This document shows, in pieces, positions 1 through 8,690 of a stretch of 64,000 bases of DNA. Under the pieces are notes generated by a model. That model was not told the DNA's origin, did no database searches, and saw only the letters and a list, made by a program, of their open reading frames with translations. Source of the stretch: Mesobacillus zeae (GTDB lineage Bacteria; Bacillota; Bacilli; Bacillales; Cytobacillaceae); the NCBI RefSeq assembly GCF_003570705.1, contig NZ_QWVT01000015.1:248001-312000 (forward strand). Direction: 5' to 3'. The position numbers and the translations under genes were made by a program. The stretch's first letter is position 1; every line of letters begins with the position of its first letter.

Positions 1-263
1 ATATACCAAGGAATGAAATAAACCAATCATACACACACATTGCCTTTTCAATCGAGGAAAAAGATTTTGATAAAGTTTACGAGAAACTGAGGAAATTAAA
101 CGTAAACATTCTGTCAGGACGTGAGAGAGATGAAAAAGACAAGAAATCCATCTACTTTACAGACCCTGATGGGCATAAGTTTGAATTCCATACAGGTCAT
201 TTGCAGGACCGATTGGAATATTATAAACGAGAGAAAACACATCTTGAGTTTTTTAGTTGGTGA
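1..263 (+). CDS. fosB: FosB-type fosfomycin thiol transferase, C-terminal part
   Basis: The 5' end lies outside the window; about 86 C-terminal residues are read in the frame that starts at base 3. FosB is a Mg-dependent enzyme of the vicinal oxygen chelate (glyoxalase) superfamily that opens the fosfomycin epoxide with bacillithiol or cysteine in the cytosol. Visible hallmarks are the segment [17 protein letters not shown], which carries the metal-binding glutamate (the E of FEFHTG), and the typical tail [12 protein letters not shown]. The gene ends at TGA 261-263. The next gene runs towards it and ends 12 bases away, so the two are convergent. Family assignment is confident; activity cannot be judged from a fragment. 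Confidence 0.9.
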   Translation, partial: IPRNEINQSYTHIAFSIEEKDFDKVYEKLRKLNVNILSGRERDEKDKKSIYFTDPDGHKFEFHTGHLQDRLEYYKREKTHLEFFSW

Positions 264-275
264 TTTCATCCATCA

Positions 276-815
276 TCAATCATTTGGATTTATAATGGCG
301 AGCACTACATGATCTTCCCACTGACCGTTGATTTGGACATTCTTTTTTGCTAACCCCTCCTTATGGAAACCGGCTTTTTCAAGCACCCGAATGGAGGCGA
401 TGTTATGGGGCATGACCCCTGCCTCTATTCTATGCAAGTTAAGCGATTCAAAAGCATATTCGACAATTAACTTTGCTGCTCCTGTTGTGTATCCATTTCC
501 ATTGAACTCTTTGTCCAGGAAGTAACCTATGAATGCGCTTTGTAAATTTCCTCGGAGTACTTGGAATAAATTAATCGTTCCTAAGAGTGTGTCATCACTA
601 CTTCTGTATATTCCAAATTGGTACTCCGTATCGGATTTTGCACCCTTTTCCCATTTCTGTATGAGTTCTTCTTGCTTTTTTAAGGTGTAGTAATCCGAAG
701 GGCGTGTGCCTGAAAATTGATCAAAAAAAGATTGGTTTTTCTTTTGCAGCCGCAGCAAATCCTCCGCATCCTCGATATCAAATGGCCTTAAGTATATGTT
801 TTTACCTTTTAGCAT
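276..815 (-). CDS. GNAT N-acetyltransferase, RimJ/RimL type
   Basis: This 179-residue protein has the Acetyltransf_3 layout. It begins MLKGKNIYLRPFDIEDAEDL, continues with a beta strand region FGIYRSSDDTLLGTINLF, and has the acetyl-CoA pyrophosphate loop around GNGYTTGAA (residues about 110-118). The end is typical: NIASIRVLEKAGFHKEGLAKK. Such proteins acetylate N-terminal amines of ribosomal proteins or small molecules; the substrate here is unknown. The start ATG at 815 follows a plausible GGGGTTGGTGAT sequence. The gene is convergent with fosB and is the first of several GNAT genes in the first 6 kb. Confidence 0.85.
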   Translation of the reverse strand: MLKGKNIYLRPFDIEDAEDLLRLQKKNQSFFDQFSGTRPSDYYTLKKQEELIQKWEKGAKSDTEYQFGIYRSSDDTLLGTINLFQVLRGNLQSAFIGYFLDKEFNGNGYTTGAAKLIVEYAFESLNLHRIEAGVMPHNIASIRVLEKAGFHKEGLAKKNVQINGQWEDHVVLAIINPND

Positions 816-939
816 TCCATATCACCAACCCCTTTTAACAATATATTTCATTATATAACAGATATTGTATATATGGTAAACTGTATGAGTGAATATTTAG
901 AACTGTTGAATTGGTTTCAGTTCAGGAGGTGGGAGCGTT

Positions 940-1725
940 ATGAATGATCTCGAGAAAATTGTTGAATTAGATTGTGAATATATTGAAAGTTTTTCGAAAG
1001 CGGAACGAAGAGACTGGGGAATCCTTTTTCATAATGAGGATCAGCCAGTGTATTATGATGCAAATCATGCCCATATTTGGAAAGAAGTAAGAACTCCTTT
1101 GAATGTACTTCAGGATATCAAATCATTTTATGAAGAAAAGGCGTTAACTCCCCGCATCTATCTGTATAATCTTGAGAAAAACAAACAATTTCTCGAAGAG
1201 TTAAAGAGTTGCGGCTTCAAATATGAAGAGTTTGAACACCCCGTACAGCTATGGGATGGAACATTGCCAAACCGACTGGTTGATTCAGACATAAAGATTG
1301 AACTTGTTACAAACGAGAACTATATAGAGGCATTGGAAATAGAATGCTGCATCCAAGAATTGGGTGGTCGCACAGTAAGAGAAAAATCTTTCCCGCACGA
1401 GTTTGCACATCCACAATTTACATACTATTTATTGCGCTACAAAGGAATTGCTTGTTGCACAGCCTGCTTGTTCAAGAGTGACAAACAAGCACGCATCGAA
1501 AGTGTTGCCACTCTTGAAGCTTATCGCGGAAAAGGATTAATAGGTCATTTAATTCGCTATATACAAGAAATAGCCCTGGAGAATAATATTGAAAAGCTAT
1601 GGATATTCCCTATCAATGAGAGCGTTGAGCGGGTATATCATAAATCAGGCTTCAAAACGGTATCCACAATCAGATCACTGCATGCTTTTACATGCGGCAA
1701 GAGCATAAAGGAAATCCAAGGATAG
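940..1725 (+). CDS. GNAT family N-acetyltransferase (long form)
   Basis: This is a 261-residue cytosolic protein. The C-terminal half is a clear GNAT domain: IACCTACLFKSDKQARIESVATLEAYRGKGLIGHLIRYI carries the acetyl-CoA binding motif (YRGKGLIGHL, residues about 192-201). ERVYHKSGFKTVSTIRS is the usual closing Y-x-x-GF element. The N-terminal 120 residues look like a degenerate companion half, as in two-domain GNATs. The ATG is preceded by CAGGAGGTGGGAGCGTT, a strong ribosome binding site. The substrate is unknown. It is followed at once by a relic of an unrelated aminotransferase gene. Confidence 0.8.
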   Translation: MNDLEKIVELDCEYIESFSKAERRDWGILFHNEDQPVYYDANHAHIWKEVRTPLNVLQDIKSFYEEKALTPRIYLYNLEKNKQFLEELKSCGFKYEEFEHPVQLWDGTLPNRLVDSDIKIELVTNENYIEALEIECCIQELGGRTVREKSFPHEFAHPQFTYYLLRYKGIACCTACLFKSDKQARIESVATLEAYRGKGLIGHLIRYIQEIALENNIEKLWIFPINESVERVYHKSGFKTVSTIRSLHAFTCGKSIKEIQG

Positions 1726-1726
1726 G

Positions 1727-1950
1727 AAAGACCTTGCAGAACAATTAAACCCGAGAGTTACAGTGTGGCTGGGACAACAAATAAACTCGTCATCTGATAT
1801 TTGGCATCCATTTTTGATAGAAAAGAGACTGAGGGACAAAAAAATTATTGTTTCTGCAGGCAAGAAGCAATAAGGATAGCCCCTCATTTTTACAACACAA
1901 GAGAGGACATAAAATACGCAGTCGATGAAATTGTACGATTAAGCCGGTAA
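1727..1950 (+). pseudogene. Relic of a class V aminotransferase (PLP enzyme), C-terminal end
   Basis: Reading from 1727 gives KDLAEQLNPRVTVWLGQQ and then an in-frame TAA near 1869. Shifting one frame restores IRIAPHFYNTREDIKYAVDE and a proper stop at 1948-1950. R-I-A-P-H-F-Y-N-x-x-E-D-I is the standard C-terminal signature of the cysteine desulfurase/isopenicillin-N-epimerase-like class V aminotransferases. Only about 70 codons of a roughly 370-codon gene remain, there is a frameshift, and there is no start, so this is a dead fragment. It directly abuts the stop of the preceding GNAT gene, which marks a deletion junction. The family call is from memory of the motif. Confidence 0.65.
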
Positions 1951-2009
1951 ACAACTAAGTCCTATGCAAAAAAGGTGGATTATAAACTTTTATAAGCAGG
2001 GTGATATTC

Positions 2010-2504
2010 ATGACTAAAATACCAGAGAACATGATTTCGTTAAGTTATTATAGGCCGGAATACCAATCATCTTTTGAAACCTACAGTTTGTCACAAGAGC
2101 AGCGGGAGTTCACAGCTATGCCGCTTGGTGCACTGGCAGTTTGCGAAACAAGTGATGACCGACATCCAATCGTTATACTTTACAAAAATGAACTTGCAGG
2201 CTTTTTTGTGCTGCACGGGTGGGAAGGTGTAAAGCATTACAGTGATAATCGCCACGCAATCCTGCTCCGGGCCTACTCAGTTAATGAAGTATACCAGGGT
2301 AAAGGAATTGCTAAGGAATCGATCCGGCAGCTTCCTGCATTTGTTAAAGAAAATTTCCCGGATAAAAATGAAATCATCCTTGGAGTAAATCGAAACAACA
2401 AGGCCGCGCAGCATGTTTATCAAAGAGGCGGGTTTAGAGACAAGGGAATTCGTTATATGGGGGAAAAAGGTGAACAATTGGTGCTGCACATGGATTTAGT
2501 GTAG
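2010..2504 (+). CDS. GNAT family N-acetyltransferase
   Basis: This is a 164-residue protein. Residues about 90-105 (RAYSVNEVYQGKGIAKESI) hold the acetyl-CoA loop Q-G-K-G-I-A, and NRNNKAAQHVYQRGGFRDKG is the canonical N-x-x-A-x-x-x-Y-x-x-x-GF element. The start chosen is ATG 2010, because AGCAGGGTGAT lies about nine bases upstream; a GTG at 2001 would sit on the ribosome binding site itself. The acceptor substrate is unknown. It resembles short GNATs such as spermidine/streptothricin-type enzymes only in general fold. Confidence 0.82.
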   Translation: MTKIPENMISLSYYRPEYQSSFETYSLSQEQREFTAMPLGALAVCETSDDRHPIVILYKNELAGFFVLHGWEGVKHYSDNRHAILLRAYSVNEVYQGKGIAKESIRQLPAFVKENFPDKNEIILGVNRNNKAAQHVYQRGGFRDKGIRYMGEKGEQLVLHMDLV

Positions 2505-2555
2505 CGGAAACTTGAGAAAGATGTTGATATTATAAGTGCATTCTTCATTTCCTTC

Positions 2556-2744
2556 ATGTTACCTATTGTTCTATTGATATGTATTGTTCTTTTTAAGCTT
2601 TTGTTCCAAACGCAAAAGAAAAGTTTAACCATTCATTATTTACCCTTCGATACAGTAACCGGAAACACAAGTGTGACCTTCCATGAAGAGCAAAATAAAG
2701 AAGAGGATGAAGCGGGTGAAGGTGACGATAAAAACAGAAATTAA
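2556..2744 (+). CDS. DUF3951-type small membrane protein
   Basis: This reading frame of up to 62 residues starts with one hydrophobic segment (LPIVLLICIVLFKLLF). A short cytoplasmic tail follows with Y-x-P-F-D-x-V-T-G (residues about 29-37), FHEEQNKEEDEAGEG and a charged end. The Y-x-PFD-x-x-T-G-x-x-x-x-x-F-H-E-E pattern matches DUF3951 proteins of Bacillus as I remember them. The annotated ATG has a poor ribosome binding site. The frame is open upstream to 2505 and an earlier non-ATG start is possible. The function is unknown. It precedes the next membrane protein gene by 48 bases. Confidence 0.5.
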   Translation: MLPIVLLICIVLFKLLFQTQKKSLTIHYLPFDTVTGNTSVTFHEEQNKEEDEAGEGDDKNRN

Positions 2745-2792
2745 AGGCAATGTCACCAAAATTTCAAATAAAGGCAAGAGGCGGGCAAGCTA

Positions 2793-3188
2793 ATGAGAGA
2801 ATATATATTTTCTAAGACTCTTGGTGTTACTTTGGGCATTATGACAATCCTTGGAGCAATAAGTTTTGGCGCGCTGTCTTTAATTGGAATGGGATTAGCA
2901 AAAGCATTGAACACAGGACATGAGTATTCCTCTAATGAAAAGCAATTAGCAGTGTGGACCTTTATCATTGCACTTAGCTCGGGGTTGATCACTCTTTCCG
3001 GTGCCTTCAAGCTGCAAAAGAAAACATGGAGGTTGTTCTATTCTATTTTTTGTTTAATGATTGGCGGTGGGCTTCTGACACTGCTTTTTGTTTCTTTGGG
3101 GGCACTAGGATACAAAAATGAGTGGTTCATTTTAATAATTGGAATGATCTATTTATCCCTTAGCATTTTGGTGAAAACAGGAAAATGA
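2793..3188 (+). CDS. Four-helix membrane protein of unknown function
   Basis: This 131-residue, strongly hydrophobic protein has four predicted membrane segments (about residues 10-35, 52-72, 80-102 and 108-127). Short polar loops such as NTGHEYSSNEKQ and KLQKKTWR separate them. No catalytic motif is visible. AAAGGCAAGAGGCGGGCAAGCTA precedes the ATG. It lies in the same direction as the BNR-repeat and membrane protein genes that follow (37-base gap), so these may form one transcription unit. I do not recognise the family. Confidence 0.7.
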   Translation: MREYIFSKTLGVTLGIMTILGAISFGALSLIGMGLAKALNTGHEYSSNEKQLAVWTFIIALSSGLITLSGAFKLQKKTWRLFYSIFCLMIGGGLLTLLFVSLGALGYKNEWFILIIGMIYLSLSILVKTGK

Positions 3189-3225
3189 GTCATTTATATC
3201 ATTTTCAACAAAAGGAGTCCTATCA

Positions 3226-4128
3226 TTGGAAAAGTTTGTAATTGGCATAGCTGCTGTCATGCTGGTTTGCTTAATCGCAGGCATGTTCGTTTATCAGGAA
3301 ATACCTAAAGCGACCGTGCCCCCATTCGTCAGCGAATCAGAGCAGTTACAAAAACAACAGCAGGATAGCCGATATGCTGACGAAACGATTGATTATTCAT
3401 TACAAAACGATGAGTTAAGCATTACCTATAATAAGGGGAAAGACTGGATTGGTGTTCCTGTTGAGAAGGAGGAGCTTTTTGCTGGGGACTATAGCGGGAA
3501 TCAAGAGGAACTGATTCGTCAAAGCTATATCCTCACGAAAGAGCGCGCTGCCTTTTTATACTGGAAAGGTTCAGGAGAGGTAACATTATCCATTTCCCGC
3601 GATAACGGACAAACCTGGCAGCATGTCACGGTTACTCAGCAGTATCCCTCCATTCGTTTCCGGAAAGTCGCTTTTTTAAATGATCGTTTTGGATATGTCA
3701 TTCTGTCTGGAGACCGAACCATGTCACAAGAAATGTCCAATGTATATTTGACTAATGATGGCGGAAAAAGCTGGGGGGAGACGGGCAGTTCCAATGTGAC
3801 AAGGTTAATTTCAGACGGTGGATTTGTTGATGAAAATACTGGGTTTTTATCATTTGGCATTATTAACCCAGAGGAACCCCAGCTTTACACTACGCAAGAT
3901 GCAGGAGCAACCTGGAACGAATCGAGAATTGAAATTCCCGCTGAGTATCATAAAATCTTCGCTATTGCTGAAATGCCAGTCAAGGAAGGAGACAACCTGA
4001 TGATGCTGGTGAATCAAGGTCCCAATGGTGACTATAAAGGCGGTAAGGTAAAAGGAAAGTTTCGTTCTAAGGATCAAGGATTAACATGGGAGTTTGTTGC
4101 GGAGGTAGAATCAAATGACACAGAGTAA
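3226..4128 (+). CDS. Membrane-anchored BNR/Ycf48-like repeat protein
   Basis: Translation starts at TTG 3226, with AAAGGAG nine bases upstream. The 300-residue product has an N-terminal signal anchor (residues 4-24, IGIAAVMLVCLIAGMFVY) and then an extracytoplasmic beta-rich domain. That domain repeats the BNR/Asp-box pattern: SRDNGQTWQHV, TNDGGKSWGE, TQDAGATWNES and SKDQGLTWEFV. Each is one blade edge of a beta propeller as in sialidases, Ycf48 and VPS10 proteins. The role is unknown; such domains usually bind proteins or polysaccharides. Its last 14 bases overlap the next gene, which suggests translational coupling and a joint function with that membrane protein. Confidence 0.8.
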   Translation: MEKFVIGIAAVMLVCLIAGMFVYQEIPKATVPPFVSESEQLQKQQQDSRYADETIDYSLQNDELSITYNKGKDWIGVPVEKEELFAGDYSGNQEELIRQSYILTKERAAFLYWKGSGEVTLSISRDNGQTWQHVTVTQQYPSIRFRKVAFLNDRFGYVILSGDRTMSQEMSNVYLTNDGGKSWGETGSSNVTRLISDGGFVDENTGFLSFGIINPEEPQLYTTQDAGATWNESRIEIPAEYHKIFAIAEMPVKEGDNLMMLVNQGPNGDYKGGKVKGKFRSKDQGLTWEFVAEVESNDTE

Positions 4129-4969
4129 AAATAAAACAAGGAAGTTTTTCGGTTTCATGCTTTTCCTTTTAGCCGCATTCTTTTTCTGTCTGCAAATGGG
4201 ATACCTGCTGTTTCATTCAAGGTTTCAGGTTGAATATATCCATAACGGCTTATTTTATATCATCAATATCCTGATTGCTGTTTCACTTGCACTAGCGGTT
4301 CTATTGCTTTTTACTTTACCAAAAAAAACGAAAGTCATTAGCGCGGTTGGAATCTCCGTGTTCCTTCTCGCTAATATAGCGCTTTTGATTACGGAAGGCA
4401 GCAAAGTGAAACATATTGTCAGCATTTCACCAGATTCACATGTTTTGCTGATTAAGGAAAATGAGAAGACGGGACAGGCAGTTTACTACAGAATATATTT
4501 TTCCTTCCTTGCTAGGGCAAAAGAAACCCTGCCGCAAGAGATAGCGGGGAATTATAAGGTGAAATGGCTGGAAAATGACATAGCGGCAATCACATACAAA
4601 GATGCCGACAACCGCATTCAGCAATTCATCGGCACGTACGGCGACCGCGGTGATGGCGGGTCCTACTACAATATTGGCCCATCGATTCAAGGAAACTGGA
4701 AAGGTGAAAAAATCAAGGTAATAAGCAAGCCGGATGGAATTATGGTCATTCAAAACAACGAAGTTCAAACATTTGACTGGGAACATACCAAGCAGTTTGG
4801 AACATTGGCCATTGTATTAATGGAAGACGGACAAGCCGCCTGGACCATTTCCTTAAAAGAAAGCTTCAACGCCGATCAAAATGTCCCTAGAAGCAAGTCG
4901 GAACAAATCAGTCTATATAAAGCGACAACGGATGAAAATGAGCCAGTGACACTTCAATACAGTATGTAA
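4115..4969 (+). CDS. Membrane protein coupled to the BNR-repeat protein
   Basis: The 284-residue product has three hydrophobic stretches in its first 95 residues (FMLFLLAAFFFCLQMGYLLF, a middle helix near 45-67, and VGISVFLLANIALLIT). An extracytoplasmic domain of about 190 residues follows without recognisable motifs; it carries a VKWLENDIAAITYKD segment and several short beta-like repeats. The start overlaps the end of the preceding gene in another frame. I do not recognise the family. Paralogous small membrane/propeller pairs are common in Bacillus accessory regions, but no function can be stated. Confidence 0.7.
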   Translation: MTQSKNKTRKFFGFMLFLLAAFFFCLQMGYLLFHSRFQVEYIHNGLFYIINILIAVSLALAVLLLFTLPKKTKVISAVGISVFLLANIALLITEGSKVKHIVSISPDSHVLLIKENEKTGQAVYYRIYFSFLARAKETLPQEIAGNYKVKWLENDIAAITYKDADNRIQQFIGTYGDRGDGGSYYNIGPSIQGNWKGEKIKVISKPDGIMVIQNNEVQTFDWEHTKQFGTLAIVLMEDGQAAWTISLKESFNADQNVPRSKSEQISLYKATTDENEPVTLQYSM

Positions 4970-5213
4970 AAATCATGAAGGGCTATTTTTTATAATTTCG
5001 TCAAATAAGCTAGTATTTACAACACAATGTCTAGATTAGAAGTTAAGTGAAATTCACTTTCTGGTTGGCAATTAGCGCTTCTTAAACGGTGGTACAGTAG
5101 CTGTGATCCAGGAGCATCATTAGAATGTCATAAAAAGCAGGTTTCCAGAATTAAATTAGTCAATAAGTGTTTATATGATAGGTTGATAAAAATACTTAGC
5201 ATGGGGGAAACTT

Positions 5214-5671
5214 ATGCATATTAGACCGTTTAATGACTCGGATAAAGAATTTATTTTAAGCCTTGCTTTGCGTTTTATGGACTTTAACCTTATGGATTGG
5301 CGGGATCCTCAAAAGATGGGGGAAGCACAAGTAAGAATCGCTCAAGAATCACTGGATGATCCTTCTCCCGGGACAGAGGTCTTCGTCGCTGAAGACGAGA
5401 ATGGAAAGTTACTCGGTTTCCTTGAAGTAAAGCCACATACAGACAATTTGAGTGGAATAGAGCAAGGCAATATCGTCGCAATCGCTGTTTCTCCTGAAAG
5501 TGAGAGCAAGGGGGCCGGAAAAAGACTATGGAGAAGGCTGAAGAATGGTCACGGCAAAAAGGATACCGTCAGATTGTCCTGAATGTATTTTCAAAGAATG
5601 ACCGGGCTGTAAATCTCTATAAACATTTAAACTATGAAACCGAAGTTCTAAAAATGGTCAAAGAGATTTAG
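5214..5671 (+). pseudogene. Frameshifted GNAT (aminoglycoside 6'-N-acetyltransferase-like)
   Basis: The first 105 codons read MHIRPFNDSDKEFILSLALR ... VAIAVSPESESKGAGKRL. They hold the acetyl-CoA loop in the form S-K-G-A-G-K-R-L and look intact. At about 5529 the frame breaks: CTATGGAGAAGG lacks one base compared with the expected CTA-ATG-GAG-AAG. The second frame continues KAEEWSRQKGYRQIVLNVF and KNDRAVNLYKHLNYETE to TAG 5669-5671, a normal GNAT ending. One missing base therefore separates this from a full-length gene of about 152 codons. It is either a fresh pseudogene or a sequencing error. GGGGGAAACTT precedes the ATG. Confidence 0.75.
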
Positions 5672-5802
5672 GTGTGAGATGAACTAAAAGATTGATGAAT
5701 TGAGTCTGGTTTACTGGAATAAACAATGTCTATTTAATATAGTCAATAATCAGATTCAAATTTAATTAAATTAAATCATTTTAATGCGAAGAGGTGAAAT
5801 CT

Positions 5803-6345
5803 GTGCTCGATGTCGAAAGAAATGGAATTTATCTCATCACGGGAGTTATGGCCTCGGGAAAATCGACGATTGCACAACTTCTTGCCGAAAAATTTGATAA
5901 AGGTGTTCATTTGCGGGGAGATACATTCAGAAAGATGATTGTCAGCGGGAGAGAGGAATTGCTGCCGGATTCTAAGGGAGAAGCGATAAGTCAACTGCGT
6001 TTACGTCACCAGCTCACCGCTGCAGCTGCAGACGCATACTTTGAGGCTGGGTTTAATGTCGTGTTGCAAGACGTTATTATCGGTACTATGCTTCAGGAAA
6101 CCATAAATCTTATTCGAAATCGGCCCCTATTTGTAATTGTGTTGACTCCATGTGAGGAAGCAGTAGAAAGCAGAGAAGCGGCTCGACCGAAAAAAGGATA
6201 TGGGTTGTGGACGGTTTCCGAATTAAATAAGAGACTGCATAAAGAAACGCCCAAAATCGGCATGTGGATCGATTCATCCGAACAGTCTGCAGTAAAAACA
6301 GTGGAGCAGATTTGGCAGAAAGCTTGGAAAGAAGCGGAGGTATAA
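5803..6345 (+). CDS. P-loop kinase (chloramphenicol phosphotransferase-like ATPase)
   Basis: The start is taken as GTG 5803 because GAAGAGGTG lies seven bases upstream; an in-frame GTG at 5794 is inside that site. The product has about 180 residues. The Walker A motif is G-V-M-A-S-G-K-S-T (residues about 14-22 of the product). It is followed by LRGDTFRKMIVSGREE, where RGD marks the substrate loop of CPT/gluconate kinase-like enzymes, and NVVLQDVIIGTML as Walker B region. Members phosphorylate small molecules or remain uncharacterised; the substrate here is unknown. It ends shortly before the T-box leader of the downstream synthetase gene. Confidence 0.8.
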   Translation: MLDVERNGIYLITGVMASGKSTIAQLLAEKFDKGVHLRGDTFRKMIVSGREELLPDSKGEAISQLRLRHQLTAAAADAYFEAGFNVVLQDVIIGTMLQETINLIRNRPLFVIVLTPCEEAVESREAARPKKGYGLWTVSELNKRLHKETPKIGMWIDSSEQSAVKTVEQIWQKAWKEAEV

Positions 6346-6389
6346 TCACTGGATTCCCTATTACACCTTGTATTCAGTGAGGTGAAGTG

Positions 6390-6711
6390 TATAATAAAGT
6401 AAATAAAATAAGTACTAAAACGCGATGATGGGAAGAGTAAATCAAATTTATTCTCTTACAGAGAGCTTCGGTAGCTGAAAAGAAGCATTGAATGATTGAT
6501 TGAATATGGTCTCTGAGCTGCATAGCTGAACTTCATAACAGGAGTTAGGCTGTGACGAGAGTTGGCACTCGTTATAAATGTCAGGGTATAAGAACGCAAT
6601 CGTTCCGTACTTATTGAGGCTGACCATGTGAGTGGTTGGTAAATTAAGGTGGTAACACGAGTATAACCTCGTCCTTAGACAATGTTTTTTGTCTTAGGGC
6701 GAGGTTTTTTT
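6390..6711 (+). promoter_or_regulatory. T-box riboswitch leader, methionine type
   Basis: The conserved T-box sequence AAGGTGGTAACACG lies at 6646-6659. A strong intrinsic terminator follows directly, and its 5' arm overlaps the antiterminator partner sequence. Upstream are the stem I elements: AGTACTAAAACGCGATGATG at the 5' side, AGAGAGCTTCGGTAGCTGAAAAGAAGC, and a candidate specifier ATG at 6506-6508 in GAATATGGTCTCTGAGCTGC. The specifier would read the CAU anticodon of tRNA-Met. Uncharged tRNA-Met should thus allow transcription of the methionyl-tRNA synthetase gene that starts at 6747. Gene context supports the methionine call. Confidence 0.9.
6667..6711 (+). terminator. T-box-controlled terminator
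   Basis: The arms CCTCGTCCTTAGAC (6667-6680) and GTCTTAGGGCGAGG (6691-6704) flank the loop AATGTTTTTT, and TTTTTT follows. In the T-box model the antiterminator competes with this hairpin when uncharged tRNA binds. Confidence 0.92.
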
Positions 6712-6746
6712 ATTGCTTTTAATCATATATGGAGGAGGAAAAAACA

Positions 6747-8384
6747 ATGAATATACTAATTGGAGGGGCTTGGCCATATGCAAATGGATCTTTACATCTT
6801 GGTCATATAGCCAGTTTATTATCAGGTGATATTATAGCTCGGTATTTTAGGGCGAAGGGCGAGAGTGTTCTATATATTTCGGGAAGTGACTGTAACGGAA
6901 CTCCAATAACTATCAAGGCAAGGCAGGAAGGGGTAACAGTTGAGGAAATAGCAGATAAATATCATGAAGAATTCAAAAACTGCTTTCAAAAATTAGGCTT
7001 TACCTATGATTGCTATACACGAACAGATACTGCTCATCATCATCATATTGTACAGAGTATTTTTATGAAATTACTGGACAATAACAAAATCTATAAAAAA
7101 GAAATTGAACAGGCATACTGTCATACTTGCGAACAATTTTTGCCTGATCGATTTGTTGAAGGAACTTGTCCCAACTGTGGTAAGGATGCAAGAGGCGATC
7201 AGTGTGATTACTGTTCAAATATTTTAGATCCGTTGGACCTTCTTGATAGGAAATGCAAGATATGTGGTGATACTCCTGATACAAGGAAAACAGAGCATTT
7301 TTATTTTACATTAAGTACCTTTCAAGAAGACATCCAACAATATGTTCAAAAGGCTAAAAAGTATAATTTATGGAGGGAAAATGCAGTTCAATTGACCGAG
7401 AGATATTTGAATGAAGGATTGCATGACCGGGCTGTTTCGCGTGATTTACCGGTAGGCGTACCAGTACCTGTTAAAGGTTACGAGGCAAAGAAAATATATG
7501 TATGGATTGAGGCGGTTTCTGGCTACCTTTCTGCAAGTAAAAAATGGGCAAAAGAAAATGATGAAGACGATGCTGACTTTTGGAGTAAAGGAACAAAATC
7601 GTATTATATTCACGGTAAAGATAACATCCCTTTTCATTCCATTATCTGGCCGGCGATTTTGTTAGGAGCAGGGATTAACAGTTTGCCTACTCATATTGTA
7701 TCGAATGAGTATTTAACAGTGGAAAAGAAAAAACTTTCAACAAGTAAAAACTGGGCAGTATGGGTTCCAGATATGCTGAAAAATTATCATCCAGATTCTA
7801 TCCGTTATTATTTAACCATTAATGCACCGGAAAATAGAGACACTGATTTCTCCTGGCGGGAATTTATCTATAGCCACAATAGTGAATTGTTAGGGGCCTA
7901 TGGGAATTTTGTTAACAGAACATTGAAGTTCATAGAGAAATCGTATGACAGCAACATTCCAGAGGGGAAAATTGACGGTCAAATAAAGAAAGAGATTGAA
8001 CATCTATATAGCAAGACTGGCCAACTCATTGAGGATGCTCACTTCAAACGCTCGTTAGAAGGAATATTTGAGTTGATTAGGAGTGCCAATAAGTACTTTG
8101 ATTTAAAGAAGCCGTGGACTCAAATAAAAGAAGCGGCTGAAGAATGTAATGATACTATGGCAACCTGTGTATATATCATCATAAATTCAGCGCAATTACT
8201 CAGTCCCTTTTTACCTTTTTCAAGTCAGGAAATAAAAGAAATGTTAGGAATGTTCGACTTTCGATGGCAACCTATTGAGTACAACCCGGCGGCATTGGTT
8301 AGTGTTAGACCGTTATTTAAACGTATAGACACTGAAAGGATATCGATTGAAATTGAGAAATTGAATCAGCAAGCATTTTATTAA
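6747..8384 (+). CDS. metG: Methionyl-tRNA synthetase, E. coli-type, probably a second copy
   Basis: This 545-residue class I synthetase charges tRNA-Met with methionine in the cytosol. The HIGH motif appears as HLGH (residues 17-20). The methionine-site motif [10 protein letters not shown] follows. Two zinc knuckles are seen (C-H-T-C...C-P-N-C and C-D-Y-C...C-K-I-C), and the KMSKS motif appears as LSTSK. The double zinc knuckle is the form I recall for E. coli/archaeal enzymes and for MetRS2 of Bacillus anthracis and Streptococcus pneumoniae. There is no C-terminal tRNA-binding domain. The start is ATG 6747 with GGAGGAGG upstream; the ATG at 6729 lies inside that site. Regulation is by the T-box in front. 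A housekeeping copy elsewhere is expected but not seen. Confidence 0.93.
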   Translation: MNILIGGAWPYANGSLHLGHIASLLSGDIIARYFRAKGESVLYISGSDCNGTPITIKARQEGVTVEEIADKYHEEFKNCFQKLGFTYDCYTRTDTAHHHHIVQSIFMKLLDNNKIYKKEIEQAYCHTCEQFLPDRFVEGTCPNCGKDARGDQCDYCSNILDPLDLLDRKCKICGDTPDTRKTEHFYFTLSTFQEDIQQYVQKAKKYNLWRENAVQLTERYLNEGLHDRAVSRDLPVGVPVPVKGYEAKKIYVWIEAVSGYLSASKKWAKENDEDDADFWSKGTKSYYIHGKDNIPFHSIIWPAILLGAGINSLPTHIVSNEYLTVEKKKLSTSKNWAVWVPDMLKNYHPDSIRYYLTINAPENRDTDFSWREFIYSHNSELLGAYGNFVNRTLKFIEKSYDSNIPEGKIDGQIKKEIEHLYSKTGQLIEDAHFKRSLEGIFELIRSANKYFDLKKPWTQIKEAAEECNDTMATCVYIIINSAQLLSPFLPFSSQEIKEMLGMFDFRWQPIEYNPAALVSVRPLFKRIDTERISIEIEKLNQQAFY

Positions 8385-8690
8385 TTTTTAAAACTTTGAT
8401 AGGGTTTTAAAAATGACGAACGTATTATTAAATAGGAGTCTAAAAATACATCGATGGGGATAAGCGTTGCGTTTGGTTGAACAAAATAAAGTTGACCTCA
8501 ATTTAACTATGCCTTCACGTAGCCGATTGTCCAGAATACTCTTTTAATCAAGTAATTAAAATCCAAGGAGTATGAAATCTTGCGAATAAGCGAGTATTCG
8601 TGAGAAAAGCGTATTAAACTGAGGGAGTTGAAAAAGGATTTTCAAAAATACAAAGAAGATGTTCGATTTTAATGGTTAGCATGGAAGATA
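8385..8690. other. Intergenic stretch without recognisable gene
   Basis: About 300 AT-rich bases after the synthetase gene. No frame with a ribosome binding site, no RNA gene and no clear terminator hairpin could be found. It may be the remains of deleted genes, since a GNAT-like fragment follows. Confidence 0.5.
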
